Source: Bigelowiella natans CCMP2755 (Eukaryota > Cercozoa > Chlorarachniophyceae). From it: a stretch of DNA of 64,000 bases. The position numbers and the translations under genes were made by a program. Below the pieces are notes generated by a model. The model was not told where the DNA came from, did not search any database, and was given only the letters and a program-made list of their open reading frames with translations. Location: positions 200,001 through 264,000 of the forward strand of contig ADNK01000002.1 of assembly GCA_000320545.1 (NCBI GenBank). The letters are read 5' to 3'. This document shows positions 46,705 to 59,610 of this stretch, in pieces (position 1 is the first letter of the stretch; the number at the start of each line of letters is the position of its first letter).

Positions 46705-49638
46705 ATGCCATCTGCACAACGGCTCTCTGTTGGTTCAAGAATCCATCAAAATATTCCACTGCTGTCAAAGAAGGCTTCATCCTCTCCTCAAAGATGTAAA
46801 GATCGTGTGTTTAGGAAGGTTAACACTACAACAAACTATCTACATAGCAGTATACCCGAGACAACTCATGAGATGTTGTTTAACGACGAACTCTGCTGCT
46901 TAATTTCTTAGAATTCTTTGCGAGACCGGATTATCTCTCCTCATGCTACCCAGGTACATTATGAGAACCTTTATCCGGTCAATTTGTGTCGTGCATGAGT
47001 GTTACTGACTGTTCTCAGGAACCACACTTTGCGCTGCTGTTCGATTGCGATGGTGTTATAGTACTAACTGAAGAGTTGCATAGGTAACAAATCAATTGCA
47101 TTTCACCAGCATTCGTCACAACCTAATGGTGTTCCATTCTCTTTGGCCTACATATTAGACTGCTCATCACGAGTCCTCCCTTTCCCTCTGTTCTAAAACA
47201 AACGACTATATCTTCTTAGAATTGCATATAATAAGGCCTTCCAGAAATTCAACGTTCAGGTGGAAGTTTTTGTCCGTTCGAAAATAAAGAAAGAGGCAGG
47301 AAGCGAAGAGAGAAGTGTTAAAAGAGAGAAGAGGGTGAAGTACAATTATTACCACTGTTCTAATATTTTATATTCGACATCATTATTATAAGATTGAGGG
47401 TAAAGCAGTAGATTGGAATGTGGAGCACTATGACGTCCTCCAAAACACGGTTGTTTGTTGGTTCCTACATTCACTATTAGTTTTGGTGTTGTTATATGTC
47501 TGTATCTGCTGGGAGTTCGCATGTCGTAGTACAAATTATAGCATAATCGTCGTTCTACATTGTACCAGGTGGTGTATAAATTTGAATAAACGCTGTGTGT
47601 GGCGCAACAGTTAATTGTTGCTGCAGAGTTCATAAATGGTGGTGGTGATGATGATGATGGTAGAAGCAGCCCAAAGTGGTTCTTCTTGTTTAAACAACTA
47701 TGTATACCATCGCATTTAGATTGGAGGTGGGAAACCTAAAATGAAATGGCATTTTAACAAATATGGTTGGCCGAGTTCTAGGTAGTAGTAGTAGTTGCAG
47801 CTGACCGATCATTCCATGTCTGATGCTGGTGCTGTCTTGATAATATGCTACCACTACTTACTGCTGCACTTGTGAAACCTATTCATCAGAGGACTATTCG
47901 TAATTACATACCACGCACATAAAGACACATACACGGATAGATACAAATCCACGCCTGCACTCACACTCGATAGTTGTGTTAAAATATTAATAATTCTTCC
48001 ATTATGTCGCGTATTATTATAGTCGTTTTTCCCACAACTACCTACCTAAAGTTACATCTATCATCGTCATCACCATCATCACGTATTATCTCCAATATCA
48101 ACTCATCGTCTTAACTGTTTGCTCCCACACTTCTTCTTCTTCTTTTCAAGTGTCAGTGCCACTCCTCCAAGCACAGAAGAAGCACAACAGGATTTGGTGG
48201 ATAAGTTGCAGGATGCGAAGGTGGCTCGGTTCTTGCTTGTTGGATGATGTTTCTTGTGTTTGTGTCGATTCGTTGTATGGTTCAAGCAGATGATTTATAT
48301 TACCGCAGATATGTTTATTTTGCTGATAATCATCCTTTTCAACGACGCTCTTATCTCATCCCTTTACACTAGGATGAGAACTCAAAGCATTGAGCACACC
48401 ATAAAAGTACTACTACTACTATTCCTACTTCAGACTGAGTTTTACAAGGAAATTGTGGAAGAAGTAGCTACTGCTCGTCCTGGGGTATTGGAACTTATGG
48501 ACGAAGCTATCAGTAAGATATAATCACACAACTTATCGCTATCACTGTCCTTCGACTCATGATGGCGGTGTCATGGATCTTACTTCTGCTCCTGCATTAT
48601 TTTCCTCCTCGCCTTCATCATCATCTGCTGTTGTAATTTTCACAGAACATCCTAATATCGCTGTTGGTATCTGTAGTGCGTCTACAAAAGAGGGATTTGT
48701 CAAGGTGCGGCTGATTCTTGTCGTCATCACCATTATCATTCACTTTCATCAATAGCTACAACACAGTGCCAATGATTGTTACATCATCGTCGCTGTCTGT
48801 CCGCCATCACCTCCATATAGTCTCCTCATTCGCATGCTGCTTCGTTTATCGTATCACTTGTCCTTGTTTAGGTGGTGAACAAAGTCGTAGGGCAAGAGCG
48901 ACTTAGCAATCTCGATGTGGTGATGGCTGGTGATGATGTCAAAGCTAAGAAGCCGGATCCAATGATCTACAATTTGGCACGGTGAATAGAAAGCTATTGC
49001 TGGTTGTTGCTGCTGCTGCTGCTGCTGCTGCTGCATCTGCTATACTAGTAGTGATAGTTGTGTTGCAATCATCATTATAGTGACCAAGATTATTATCATG
49101 ACATAATTAAAATTAGGGAAAGAATCGGACTCTCTTCAGAAATGTGTGTCGTAGTCGAAGATAGCATTGTTGGTCTCAAAGCAGCAAAGGTACAAGAAAA
49201 GAGCACTCGCAAAGGCTTCTAGCATTGAGGATATATGTTGGTTACATACTCGTTGTCCTTATATTAGGGAGCAGGAATGAAATGTATTATTACGTACACA
49301 AGTAGTACCAAAGATCAAGACTTCAAAGCTGTCGGTGCAGATGTCGTATTGGAAGACCTTGGAAATGTATGCACCAGAGATATATCACTAACTTTATCTT
49401 AATTGTTTAAAAGATTTTCTTAATCCCTACCTCGACTACTTTCTCAAAAAATATTGGTGTTATTCCTTCTCACTATCTATTATTGTCTAGCATATGTATC
49501 ATCCTCCTCACTATTCGGTACTTTCCTGTATTATATGAATCATATTAGGTAAATCTTGGAAAAATCTTCAAACCGATGTATGAATCAATGGAAGTACAAG
49601 GATCTCCTTCCTTATCCCTCAGAGATTCAGATAAATGA
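46705..49638 (+). CDS. CbbY-like HAD-superfamily hydrolase, multi-exon
   Basis: A phosphatase of the HAD superfamily, subfamily I. An N-terminal Ser/Arg-rich stretch from the ATG at 46705 (MPSAQRLSVGSRIHQNIPLL) resembles an organelle-targeting presequence. Exons then give motif I ALLFDCDGVIVLTEELHR (~47035-47085; nucleophile and general acid Asp), IAYNKAFQKFNVQVE (~47225), IGGGKPKMKWHFNKYGWP (~47720-47780), EEAQQDLVDKLQDAK (~48180), FYKEIVEEVATARPGVLELM (~48440), motif II ICSASTK (~48680), motif III Lys in DDVKAKKPDPMIYNLAR (~48930-48980) and motif IV MCVVVEDSIVGLKAAK (~49142-49189). It ends LRDSDK at 49638. The GGGKPKM block is typical of plant and algal CbbY-like proteins; plastid CbbY removes the Rubisco inhibitor xylulose-1,5-bisphosphate. 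That role here is only an inference. Start and first intron uncertain. Confidence 0.85.
49007..49034 (+). repeat. (TGC)n microsatellite
   Basis: About nine TGC/GCT units in a HAD-gene intron after the LAR exon. Confidence 0.9.
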
Positions 49639-50305
49639 CTTCGTGCTGAGCTAGGCGTGTAGATTTTAAGATACAATTGCCGCGATCCCGCCATGCGTAG
49701 AATACGAGTACAGAGGGCGCGCGGCAGCTGCCTCGTCTATTTTATTGAGACATTTCAGACTGGTATTAAAGGCCTTCATACGTCAAAATTTACAAAGTGT
49801 ATGAAGAGGTCATCACAGCACATGTGCATCGCACAGCGATCAGATACTATGTCGCTTAATACATGTAAGAGAACCAAAGCTACAGTCGGTTTACCAATTG
49901 CTGCGATGCTCAACGTGTTTGGGTGCGGGGATTCTCATGATATCCGGCCATATGCGCCGCTATAAGATGGAAGCACTCATTATCTTGCGTGACCAGCAAA
50001 TGTCACGAAGACATTGATGCTTGCATGGATAGTCTTTCGAGGCACCTTCTGTACGTCGCGTAATCCCAAATAAACATTAAAATGGGGGGTTCGATCGCGG
50101 TGTGCAAATAGGCCTCACAAATGCTTGCTGTCACACGCTGCGTGGCTACTTCTTAGATTGTCTGCACGGCAGTAGGCGCATGTTAGCCACTGCGATGCAT
50201 TGCACGTGTACACAATATTAAAGCTGAAGTAAATCATTTGGCACTACATGGCTAAGGGGTAGTCTGCTGGCCATTATTTAGATGTTTACGGTGCTCTATG
50301 CGGCA
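49639..50305. other. Convergent 3' interval, HAD / REJ receptor
   Basis: No gene seen. The frame 49693-49965 has no motif and ordinary composition. Confidence 0.4.
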
Positions 50306-50908
50306 TCAGATCTGCTTTCTGCTAGCCACATCAGCAGGCTTGGAGGAGTTAATTAAACTCATTTCACTAATTTGAGGAGAGGATGGCTGACGAAGAACTA
50401 CGTGGTACTTCTCCCCGGAGCATTCTGCCACTACTAGCAACTTATGTATGTCTCGGTCATTCTCCGGTTTCTCATCCTCAATCTAAGAGCAGAGATGAAA
50501 TTAGTTTCAAGATATGATTTTGATAGATGATCAACAACAGTTAGTTATTTTACACAAACCATGATAATTTTCCATCCTTCATAACCCTTCGTAAGGCGGT
50601 CACCAGCAAGGATCTTTGAACAACCACAATACTGCTGTCACTGTGGAGATCTTTGTTTATTAACGGTGATTCTAAATGTACCTTAAGATCCGAGTATGTG
50701 AAATCTATGGTTCCAGGGGAATACTCGATCTTGACGATTTCGTCCGTTTCATCTTTTGGTTCTTTCACGCAACCGCAAATGTAACAAAACTGCAATACAA
50801 TGATGTTCATTCACCGTCAAAACTATGACTCCTATGCATCCTAGATTGAAAATCTTTCTTTTTATGTCACAAGATAACAGCTAAGTTAACACAGACACAT
50901 TCACTATG

Positions 50909-50950
<42 letters not shown>

Positions 50951-52606
50951 TAGACACACGCATATATAGATTATGTTATATGTATGTGCCTGGAGAATAC
51001 ATAGTGTTAGTACGTGTGCATATTATTGAACTACCGGTAACAAGAACATACAGGAACTGTACAAAAGCGTGTTCCAGGCAACTATCCTCACAAGCCTCAT
51101 ACCGAAATCCCCGAGTATAATTAACAACTATCGTATACGTTTAAACGTAAATATTACAATGAAGATAAGATTTGCAGTTTTCATTGTCTAGGAATGAAGC
51201 AAAAAAGTATATAATACATTCTACATACGAGAAGGTGGGAAGACATTACAATGGTCATCTGAAAATCTGCGAATTCATCTTTGAGACGCCATGACAGAGT
51301 AGCCAGTATGAAGCAGCAGCCCATCTACAGGATATATAAGAGAAACTTAGAATAGCATTATCACGATCAGTCACTGCTACTTTCATCAATATTACCAAGA
51401 CTAAAAAGCCGAAAAAAAATGCAGCGAGATCCCTCGTGTGCCACACGTCGTTTTCGGCCTTGGGATCACTGCTAACTTCGCAACAACAGCATCGCCAACT
51501 TCTGGGAATTTCATATGGCCGTCTGATATCATCATTTTGCTCCATTTAGTATTTGACAATGACAATGACAATGACAATGACAATGATGATGGAAGTTTCA
51601 TCATACCTGACGACACTACTCCTTTTGACTACTACTTCCTTTTTCTCCATTTTCACGTCCTCTTCCTATTGAATCATCGGCAAAACAACAGTAGAATAAT
51701 GCTTGAGAATCAACAGTAAGTGAGATGCGATCTCTCTGCTATTGCATTGCTATTGTTCTTGAATACTACCTTTGGAAATGGAGATATGTCATCGAATTGT
51801 AATACAGACCCAGGCATGAATGTGGAGAACTGCTTCCTTCGCGCCTTGGCAGAAGACCTAAACAACACAGTTTTGATGATTCTGTTGGAAGGACGCTGCT
51901 GCTCAGACGTTCCCTTGATAATATCAAATTATATCATCGCTGGTACCTGAGGCCCTCGTAGACCTTTTTCAGCTTCGCACCGTTAAATCCAGGCTCCATG
52001 TCATCATCATCATCAGTAGAGTCCCCATCTTCGTCAGCAATTTCGGAAGAAGGAAGGTCTACCATATTATTGTAAACAAAGATGCAGAGCACTTTAATTC
52101 AACACACTCATTATCATCTTCGTTGCCCACTATCAGTAGCAGCACTTTCGTTTGTCGATATAATCATTAACGGTGACATGACGATTAGCATTATTTCAAT
52201 AGCTTATTACATCTTATTTTACTTAGTCTACATTCTATTTACCCATAAATTCTCGGTACTGTATTTTCCTCTCCTTCTTATCGTTATAGTTGCTGTTGCT
52301 GCCCTTATCGCCGGAGGCTAAGACACCGCCGGCAGCCACACCTAGTCGATTTAGGAGATGATATAAAGTTTTTGCTGTTTATGTGAGAGTGGGTCTTATT
52401 TTGCGAGGAGAATCTATACCTAGTGGCAAGACATTTCCTTGATTTTGTACTTCATCATCTTCATTATCATCAGCATCTACAGCTTCTTGCTCAATCACAT
52501 CATCATTATCTTCTCCTTCGAAACCTATTGCAACAAAATTATGTTACATATGCTGTTCACGAACGAATAATGTTATTGCTGTAGAATGCATTTCCCCACA
52601 CACATG

Positions 52607-52642
<36 letters not shown>

Positions 52643-54143
52643 ACATGCACGCACGCACACATACACTTGAACAGGCTCGATACACACACATATTCCCAAA
52701 AATACTAAGTATCTATGTATGTATGAGTTTGTTGTAAATCCGACCGTCGCCGACATCTTGATCATCCATATCCTGCCCCTCGATGCAGCCAAGGAGCAAC
52801 AGGAGAACCATCATGAAGGTACCACACGGTCCACAGAATCCTAACATAAAACAAAAGTAAAAGATTAATAATCCGCAACACAAAGGTTCAATTCATAAAC
52901 TATTAATAAATAAACTGGTCGGGATTACATTGTTCTTCTTGCTGAAGTTATTAATAGCATATATAGGCACTATTCTGTGACTAATATCTACCATAGGAAA
53001 GGAGGTGAAAGAAAAACTGCCCAGGCACATGGCGGTAGAAGAGCTTGGCCATAATGAAGGGAACAGGCATGGAGAAAACGATTGAAACGAGAGCTGTTGA
53101 CTGTCACAAACATAAAGAAGATCATGGTTCAGAATGAAAGCTAAAGGCCATATAAAATGCGATTAAGACAAAATTATCTGTATGCTAGGTATTGATACAT
53201 AATACATAGCAAACATTATTCGCAGTAGCAGTAGGTAGTTGCGGTTGTGGCAGGGACGATGATGGTAGCTATAAGAAGATACCACGGCCTTATTCAAATA
53301 AGGTAGCTTTTGCTCTTGGTTTAGTAGGAGCGCGCAACACGTGATTGAGGTTCCCAATAAAGCACCAAGTCCAATGACTCTCTTTGTCGATGTCATGTAA
53401 TCACCCTGAGGCTGACAGAACAGCGACCAAGGATTGACCCTGTAGTTGAATTATGAAGTAAAATTACTGTTAGAGGGCCGTGTTGATGAGACTGCTCTCC
53501 AATCTATTCGTCATAGCATTCGCCACTATGCGATGATACCAAAATGTACGATGCGCTAAGCACCGACAACAATTACTCACCTCTTGAATCCCCAGCAGAC
53601 CATATCACGATATTGAGGATATCCTCGCTTAGGCGAGAGCCTCAGCCTTCTGACACGGTTATAATATCTCCAGAACTTTGCATAATCCTCTGCTCGATTC
53701 CTAGTGTCTAATTTTGTTGTTATTGGGCCATAGAATCGGTCAAAACTAACCAGCGGCAAGACAAGTAATCATGACTATCTCCGCTTAGTACATAAATGAT
53801 TACAATCAACAACATCACACAATTGCTATGACAATCATAATGAGCTTCTTACGTTTGTTGTGGGAGTCGAACCATAGCGCAATAAAGATCAGAAGAAAGT
53901 AAACCACCAAGGCCACTGCTATTGACCGCATAATTGGGTTCTTTCTTGGATCGAACGTATCTTTGGTCACGTCGTCTTTGCCAATGGTATTGACGTTCAC
54001 GCTTACTCCGGCATCCGAGGAGAAGGCAGTTAAATGGGTGCTAAAACACTGTATTCCACTTGTCGAGGCAGACAGAAACGTCAACCTGGTTCAGGCATAA
54101 TACGATTGTTACATGAGACTTTTCCCGTACGTACTCATGCTAT

Positions 54144-54177
<34 letters not shown>

Positions 54178-57100
54178 AATCTTGCTCACCCATTGTCTTG
54201 CCACTGCTTCTGAGACTCATTCCAGTATCTACATCGAAAACTTTGAGTGTTGACTTCCTCTTGCGTCAGCGTTTTCGGAATCTTCATGCTCACAGACACC
54301 TTAGTTTGGAGACGAAGTTATAAGATAGGACACACAGAGTAGCAGTAGTTGTAGTAGAAATAAAATTGAGGAACATTGGAAATAAATGGGGAAACTAACT
54401 ACTGACAAGAGTTACATTGTGGAGCTTTTGGCCGTCCTGCTTCACTTCAATAGTGAGGATGCCACTGCTGTTAGCTTTTGAAGCGCCGGGATAAAGGGGG
54501 TCCTCCGCAGATGCCATTACGATCGTTGTGGGAGCAGTGGAAGAAGATGAAGCAGTAGATGTGCCGACTGATGAAATCGTCATCGCAGCGCCGCTACTTG
54601 ATTCTAGTTTCGTCCCGTTGGTTCCATCCTGATTCTCAGCTTTCGCTACAATTTGCACCACAGGTGTGTTGACCTCAATCTGTTTCTCTCCCGCAAAGGC
54701 ATCGGACACCATCGCTTCTCCCAAGGCCAACATTTGCGTCTCGAGAGAAGAAGAAAAATTGGCAGCAGCAGCAGTGTTGTTATCAGCACTGACACCGGAC
54801 GTAGAAGACACCAAGTTTCCGAGTCCTAGTCAATAAGCAAATAAGAAGCAATCAAGAAGATAACTATCATAATTTATAATGTATAGTTTAATCATTATGC
54901 ATCTGAAGTCATTGGATGACAGGTGGAATCTTCAACGTTTATGTGGATAGCACCTGTAGCAAGCGCGGTAGTAGTGCTATCATCCAAACTCTGCGTTGTT
55001 ACTCCACTGAACGAAGAAATGATTTGCCCAATATTCGTGACAACCAGATCCTTTGTTTCAGCGCTAAGTTCCTCGGGTTTGGAGACATCCGTGGATGCGC
55101 TCAAAAGCTTTGCTGCCAACGAGGGATTTTTAGAGACAAAAGATGATACAGAAGATATGAGACGTGTCCGACGAGTACGTGCTTCAGCAATGGACGCCCC
55201 AGTGCTGTCAGTATTGCGCTGCAGAGAACTAGCAATACCAAGGATCAGCACAGCTGCCGTGTTCTCATCGCCTGGTGAATAGAATGCAATTTATCATCAT
55301 AATTATCATATCTTGTGAATTACTCATCCATCATCATGATGTCTCAGATCATCATAGCAGGGTGCGACCTTCTTGGAGCGTTTTAGTAAGGGTGCTAAGT
55401 GATGAGCTGGCGTTAAAATTTTGCTGCGGAAGTATCTGCAGGGAGAATTGAAACGAAGACTGTGCACCCAGTGCGTCATTCACACCAGCCACAATTGTTA
55501 GATTTCCGTCAGAGCTATTCGCTGGTGACGGCAAGATAGTGTTCAAATAACTAAGACGTTGGAAATCTGACAACTGGGTAACTTGAATGGTACTCGCAAC
55601 ATTGTCTTGGATTTGAAAGCGATACTGTAAAGGTGTGTCTTCGTCCTCCCAAGAATCACAAGATAGCCGAAATTCCTCCGAAAGAGCAATACCTATCGAG
55701 CAGCAAAGTCATAATAAATTCCACTGGAGTGCCCAAATGTACCAGTTCATTCTTTCCTACCTTTCTCTGGAGATGCAGAGCAAGTACCGAGGGAGGGGGG
55801 TGAATTAATGACAATTCCAAGTGTCCCGAATCCCATCGAGGAAGAACTAGCATCAGTGGAGACGGAGCTTACACTTGCTTTGAAGGAATATGTCGCCCCA
55901 GGTGTGAGAACATTGGGCGCAACAACGAGCGTCTGCCCCGTTGATGTAGACGATAATATGTTGTTGCCGCTTAGAGCAAGAGACGGACTCACACTCCACT
56001 GGATAGTAACATCGCTCAGCTGGAAATTGCTGACGCTAACTCGAAGGACGACTTTGTTAGTTGGTGCCGTTTTTGTCTCACCATCACTGGATAACCGCGT
56101 AACCTCTACAAGCGGGACGGGAACGCTACGCGTAATAACGAGTTGAGTCGCCGTAGCTTTCCTCACAGCAGATGTGAGAACGGAGGGTTCTCCAGTTGCC
56201 TCTACCATTACTTTATACATCGACGTTGCGTTGAGGGAAGAAAAGTCTATGCTAATATTTCTCGCTGAAGAGGAAGGTTGTGATAGCTGTACCACGGTGC
56301 CGTTGGGGTGCTCTAGGCTCCATGAGTACAATAACCCCCCAGAAGAAGACAACGATGAAGCCTACATGTGCATAAAGGTTATACGTTAGACATAACAATC
56401 ATGCTCTACTTGCTGGATATAGGTAAACGCATGAATAGAGCTACTGAAGGACATATGGGTTAGAGGAGGGAACAGTACTAAGTAGCTGTTAATTCAACTA
56501 AAACAGTCACACATTACCATGGGGTCCTCTGATGCGCTAGCATCGAAAATGTACATGTTTTGTTGCCCCTCAATTACCTAGAGAGGCAATATAAAATCAC
56601 AAACCGAAAATTGAAAAATAATGTGCCGAAGTAATGATAGGAGCACACTTTGGCCTTACAACATTATTTACTGTGTTGGTGTGCACTGTGGCAGAAAAGT
56701 ATAAGAATTGAATCTGTATTTGTGATTGTGATTGTCATGGGGGTAGAAGGAAAGTGTGGCTACATCTAGTATAAGAAGTGTTAGTTTTGGAGTGGTGTAG
56801 TGACATACTGAAATAACGCGAGATGATCCCCCTTTAATGCTTGCAGTGACCGGATCCTCAACAATACTTACAACGTATGTTGCATTGACATCTCCCACAA
56901 GCACCCCTTCTGCAGCATCAAATAATGATCCATGAAGATTAAAACCGTACGTGTGGCCCATTTTCAGAGTGTTCCCTGGAATTGAGAGCGTAAAGCCTTG
57001 GGTTCTGCTTCCAATCCGGTCATTTGTTAATATCGAAGCGTATTGGACGGCGGAGCTGGAAAGAAATGAGCTATTTCCGAATACCTACCATCAAATGAGA

Positions 57101-58956
57101 GTAGTTTCAACATCAACGCCGCAGTCACTAATAAATACTGGCGGCTCAATGCTCACAAAACATCCTCTTTCTTCTCTCTCCAGGAGGGTGTATTCACTCC
57201 GTAAAATTGCGCCATAAAGTTTTCGGCGTGTATGATACTTGTACCTGAGTCCAGAAACCGCTTTTCGCAAGAGTTGTGGTACTGTTGCAACCTTTCAAAG
57301 ATACCTACGAGGCAATATTCATCATGCTCAACCACTAATAGGAGCTGAAGATGGGAGGATTGAACCACACTGAAACATTCATTCATTCTACTCCCGATGA
57401 TTCTCCTCTGTAAAAGATGATATACAACCTTTGCATGGATCGTGAGGGGTTCACTTCTTCGAATTGAAAACACAGATGGTGAGGTTGAGTCGATTGTTGG
57501 AACCTGTAAATTGACATCGAAAGAAAACGATGGTAAGAAACACAATAGCGTCCTCGGAACCAGTACTGGAAGTTAGAGATTGAGGAGGGGGGAGAAAAGG
57601 CAAAAATATGATGAAAGAGGAAATTATTCTATCCAAACAATTACCTGAGATGATTTCTTTTGAAAGGCAAAAAAGGTAGTTCTACTATGCATGAGCCAGT
57701 TTGTCGCCCTTAGTGAGAGGTTATACTTATATCCATCTTGAAATGTACTCGACACTACTGACAACTCCTGGTTGCTCAGGCTGCTGTTGGTACTTATTGA
57801 TCTTATTATCTCCTGCTCGTTTGCAGAGCATTCCTGCGAGTTAGCACCAGATGCACTCGTTGCTGGAATCTTGGAGACGCAAGCCCATTTGAATGAGATC
57901 GTTCGACCAGACGACCCCAACACAGTAGCGCTGATTTGGAGACTACCACATGACCCCACGGTTTCCGTCCCAGAGATGATGAGTGATAGTGGCATTGGGT
58001 TGGCAGGTGCAGTAAGTAAGACGGTGGGGGACACAACATTCTCCCCATCACTAGTCTGAATTGCTGTGGGATTGACCTCAACTGTCGCCCCTAGCGATAT
58101 TGTAAACCCCTTTCCAAAGTAAATATCAAGCTGCTTTGGATTTGCCCAAACACAAACCTAAAGCATTTAGGATAACCAGCACGTAGAATTTTCTCAACAA
58201 TAAGCGGTAGCAATGGGTCGATTTATTTTTTAAAATCAGCCTTTTTCGACTGGAATTTTTACTAGGAATGTGCATTAAAACTGTACAGGAGAATATCTAT
58301 TTAAAAAAAATGGATAATTTTTTGTAGCGATGAAATGGATCTTCAAGATTACCAGCAAATATTATCACCACTAGCCTCTCCACAAACAAAAATACTACTT
58401 CTTATGTATTTGTGTCGGGCTACCACTGTTATTTAAACAACATAAATCAACAAAAATAGTTTCTTTTTACCGGTGCTGATCCAAAGAGAGCGAGAGTTGA
58501 TGCCGAGAGCAGAGAGGAGCAGCCGCTATCGGGGGAAGTCGTTTCTCGTGTAAACCAGCACTCGACGCGATTGAATGCATCCCCAACGCGGGCATACACC
58601 AATCCAAGGGAACTTAATGTTGGTGTTGAAGTGGGTGTTAACGTTGAGGGTGAGGCTGTTGCGGGTGAGGCTGTTGCGGGTGAGGCTGTTGCGGGTGAGG
58701 CTGTTGCGGGTGAGGCTGTTGCGGGTGAGGCTGTTGCGGGTGAGGCTGTTGCGGGTGAGGCTGTTGCGGGTGATACTGTGGGAGAGACAATGGGCGAAAA
58801 ACTCTTTGGAGCCGGAGCAGGAGCACCTTTTCCAGATAGGACATGGTTAAATACTGTTTCTTGACTATTGTGGACCCTTCCAGCTCTTATTGGTGATGCT
58901 AGCATAACAGACGCGAACAAGAGAGCTGCCTTCCTCATGGAAATGGGGAGGGTCAT
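50306..58956 (-). CDS. REJ / GAIN-GPS receptor, polycystin-1-like, multi-exon
   Basis: A large surface protein on the minus strand. Start 58956: MTLPISMRKAALLFASVMLA is a signal peptide (cut near IRA). A PAP/SPATA-repeat stalk follows, then a Cys-containing module VECWFTRETTSPDSGCSSLL and CVWANPKQLDIYFGKGFTIS. The REJ region spans ~54.4-58.1 kb, with segments such as SCGSLQISATVLGSSGRTIS, TIQWSVSPSLALSGNNILSS, LTPGATYSFKASVSSVSTDA and NSSDGNLTIVAGVNDALGA. The GPS site comes next: YWNESQKQWQDNG (~54210) then GIQCFSTHLTAFSSD (~54020). The first transmembrane helix is IAVALVVYFLLIFIALWFDS (~53880). Later exons give YMTSTKRVIGLGALLGTSIT (~53380), IVFSMPVPFIMAKLFYRHVP (~53060), GTFMMVLLLLLGCIEGQ (~52810) and AAFFFGFLVLVILMK (~51400). 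It ends KPADVASRKQI at 50306. Between helix 1 and the next helices no PLAT domain is visible. Ligand unknown. Confidence 0.8.
50912..50948 (+). repeat. (CA)n microsatellite
   Basis: About 18 CA units in a REJ-gene intron. Confidence 0.94.
51554..51585 (+). repeat. (GACAAT)n hexanucleotide array
   Basis: About five GACAAT units, the only hexamer array noticed, in a REJ-gene intron next to the exon beginning RRPYEIPRSWRCCCC. Confidence 0.88.
52609..52640 (+). repeat. (CA)n microsatellite
   Basis: About 16 CA units in a REJ-gene intron. Confidence 0.94.
54147..54174 (+). repeat. (GT)n microsatellite
   Basis: About 14 GT units in the intron that separates the two halves of the GPS motif. Confidence 0.93.
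58651..58770 (-). repeat. 15-bp minisatellite, eight perfect copies, encoding (SPATA)8
   Basis: Eight identical units (plus-strand TGAGGCTGTTGCGGG) lie in the first exon of the REJ receptor. On the coding strand each encodes Ser-Pro-Ala-Thr-Ala, giving a proline-rich, probably O-glycosylated stalk between signal peptide and REJ domains. Confidence 0.97.
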
Positions 58957-59610
58957 CTTCGATTAGCTCAGATGGCAGAGGTCACGTTATTATTTATTCT
59001 TCCCACCCTGTTAGTTCATTCAGGTACATGCATGTGTTGTGGCCATGTCGCAAGTTTCGAGTAAACAGAAGCGGTAACGCCTGCACATGGTATTACAAAC
59101 AAAATAACTTTATTTCAGGCTTTTTACCTATTGCGACAAGACAGATATTCGAAACATTTCTAATATGATGCGAGTTAGATCTAAAAAGACGTGTTTACTT
59201 ACCGCACGAAGATGTCGCAATGAGGGAAAGCATTGAGAATGTTTCTTGGGCGATGTTGCAATTAGGTCGTAACACTGAATCTCCAGGAAACATGTGCATG
59301 TCTAAAAATAGGGGTAAACTTTCATATCTTACAGTTGGTGAGCTGAAATGTCAAAATACATGTGCAGATCTTGACTATTTGAACAGAATTCAAGGGGACA
59401 TCCATTGTTGAAAATCGATGTAAAATTTAGCAACTGCACGCAACGTAACGATATCGGCATTGGTGGTGCCAGTGTCATTATACGATAATAGTGTTGTCGC
59501 AGGAGAGAAAATGACCCTTCTTGGGTGCATTTATTGCGGGAGACTCGTAGCTTCGGCCCTCAGGTTCTCCACTGTTCCCAATCCCGACCTCTCATTCCTG
59601 GGAACAAACC
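58957..59610. promoter_or_regulatory. Divergent promoter interval, REJ receptor / SPT
   Basis: About 650 bases between divergent starts. The plus frame 59220-59411 and the frame through 59460-59717 show no family motif; the latter overlaps SPT exon 1 in another frame. Confidence 0.45.

Noticed and set aside
50085-50110. GGTTCGATCG resembling a tRNA B box
   Set aside because: No matching stems or A box at the right distance.
58651-58770. CRISPR-like regular spacing of a short repeat
   Set aside because: The 15-mers are contiguous with no spacers and lie in a coding exon.
58571-58864. Plus-strand frame with a GEAVA repeat
   Set aside because: It is the antisense reading of the SPATA minisatellite in the REJ receptor exon; the minus frame has signal peptide and domain continuity.
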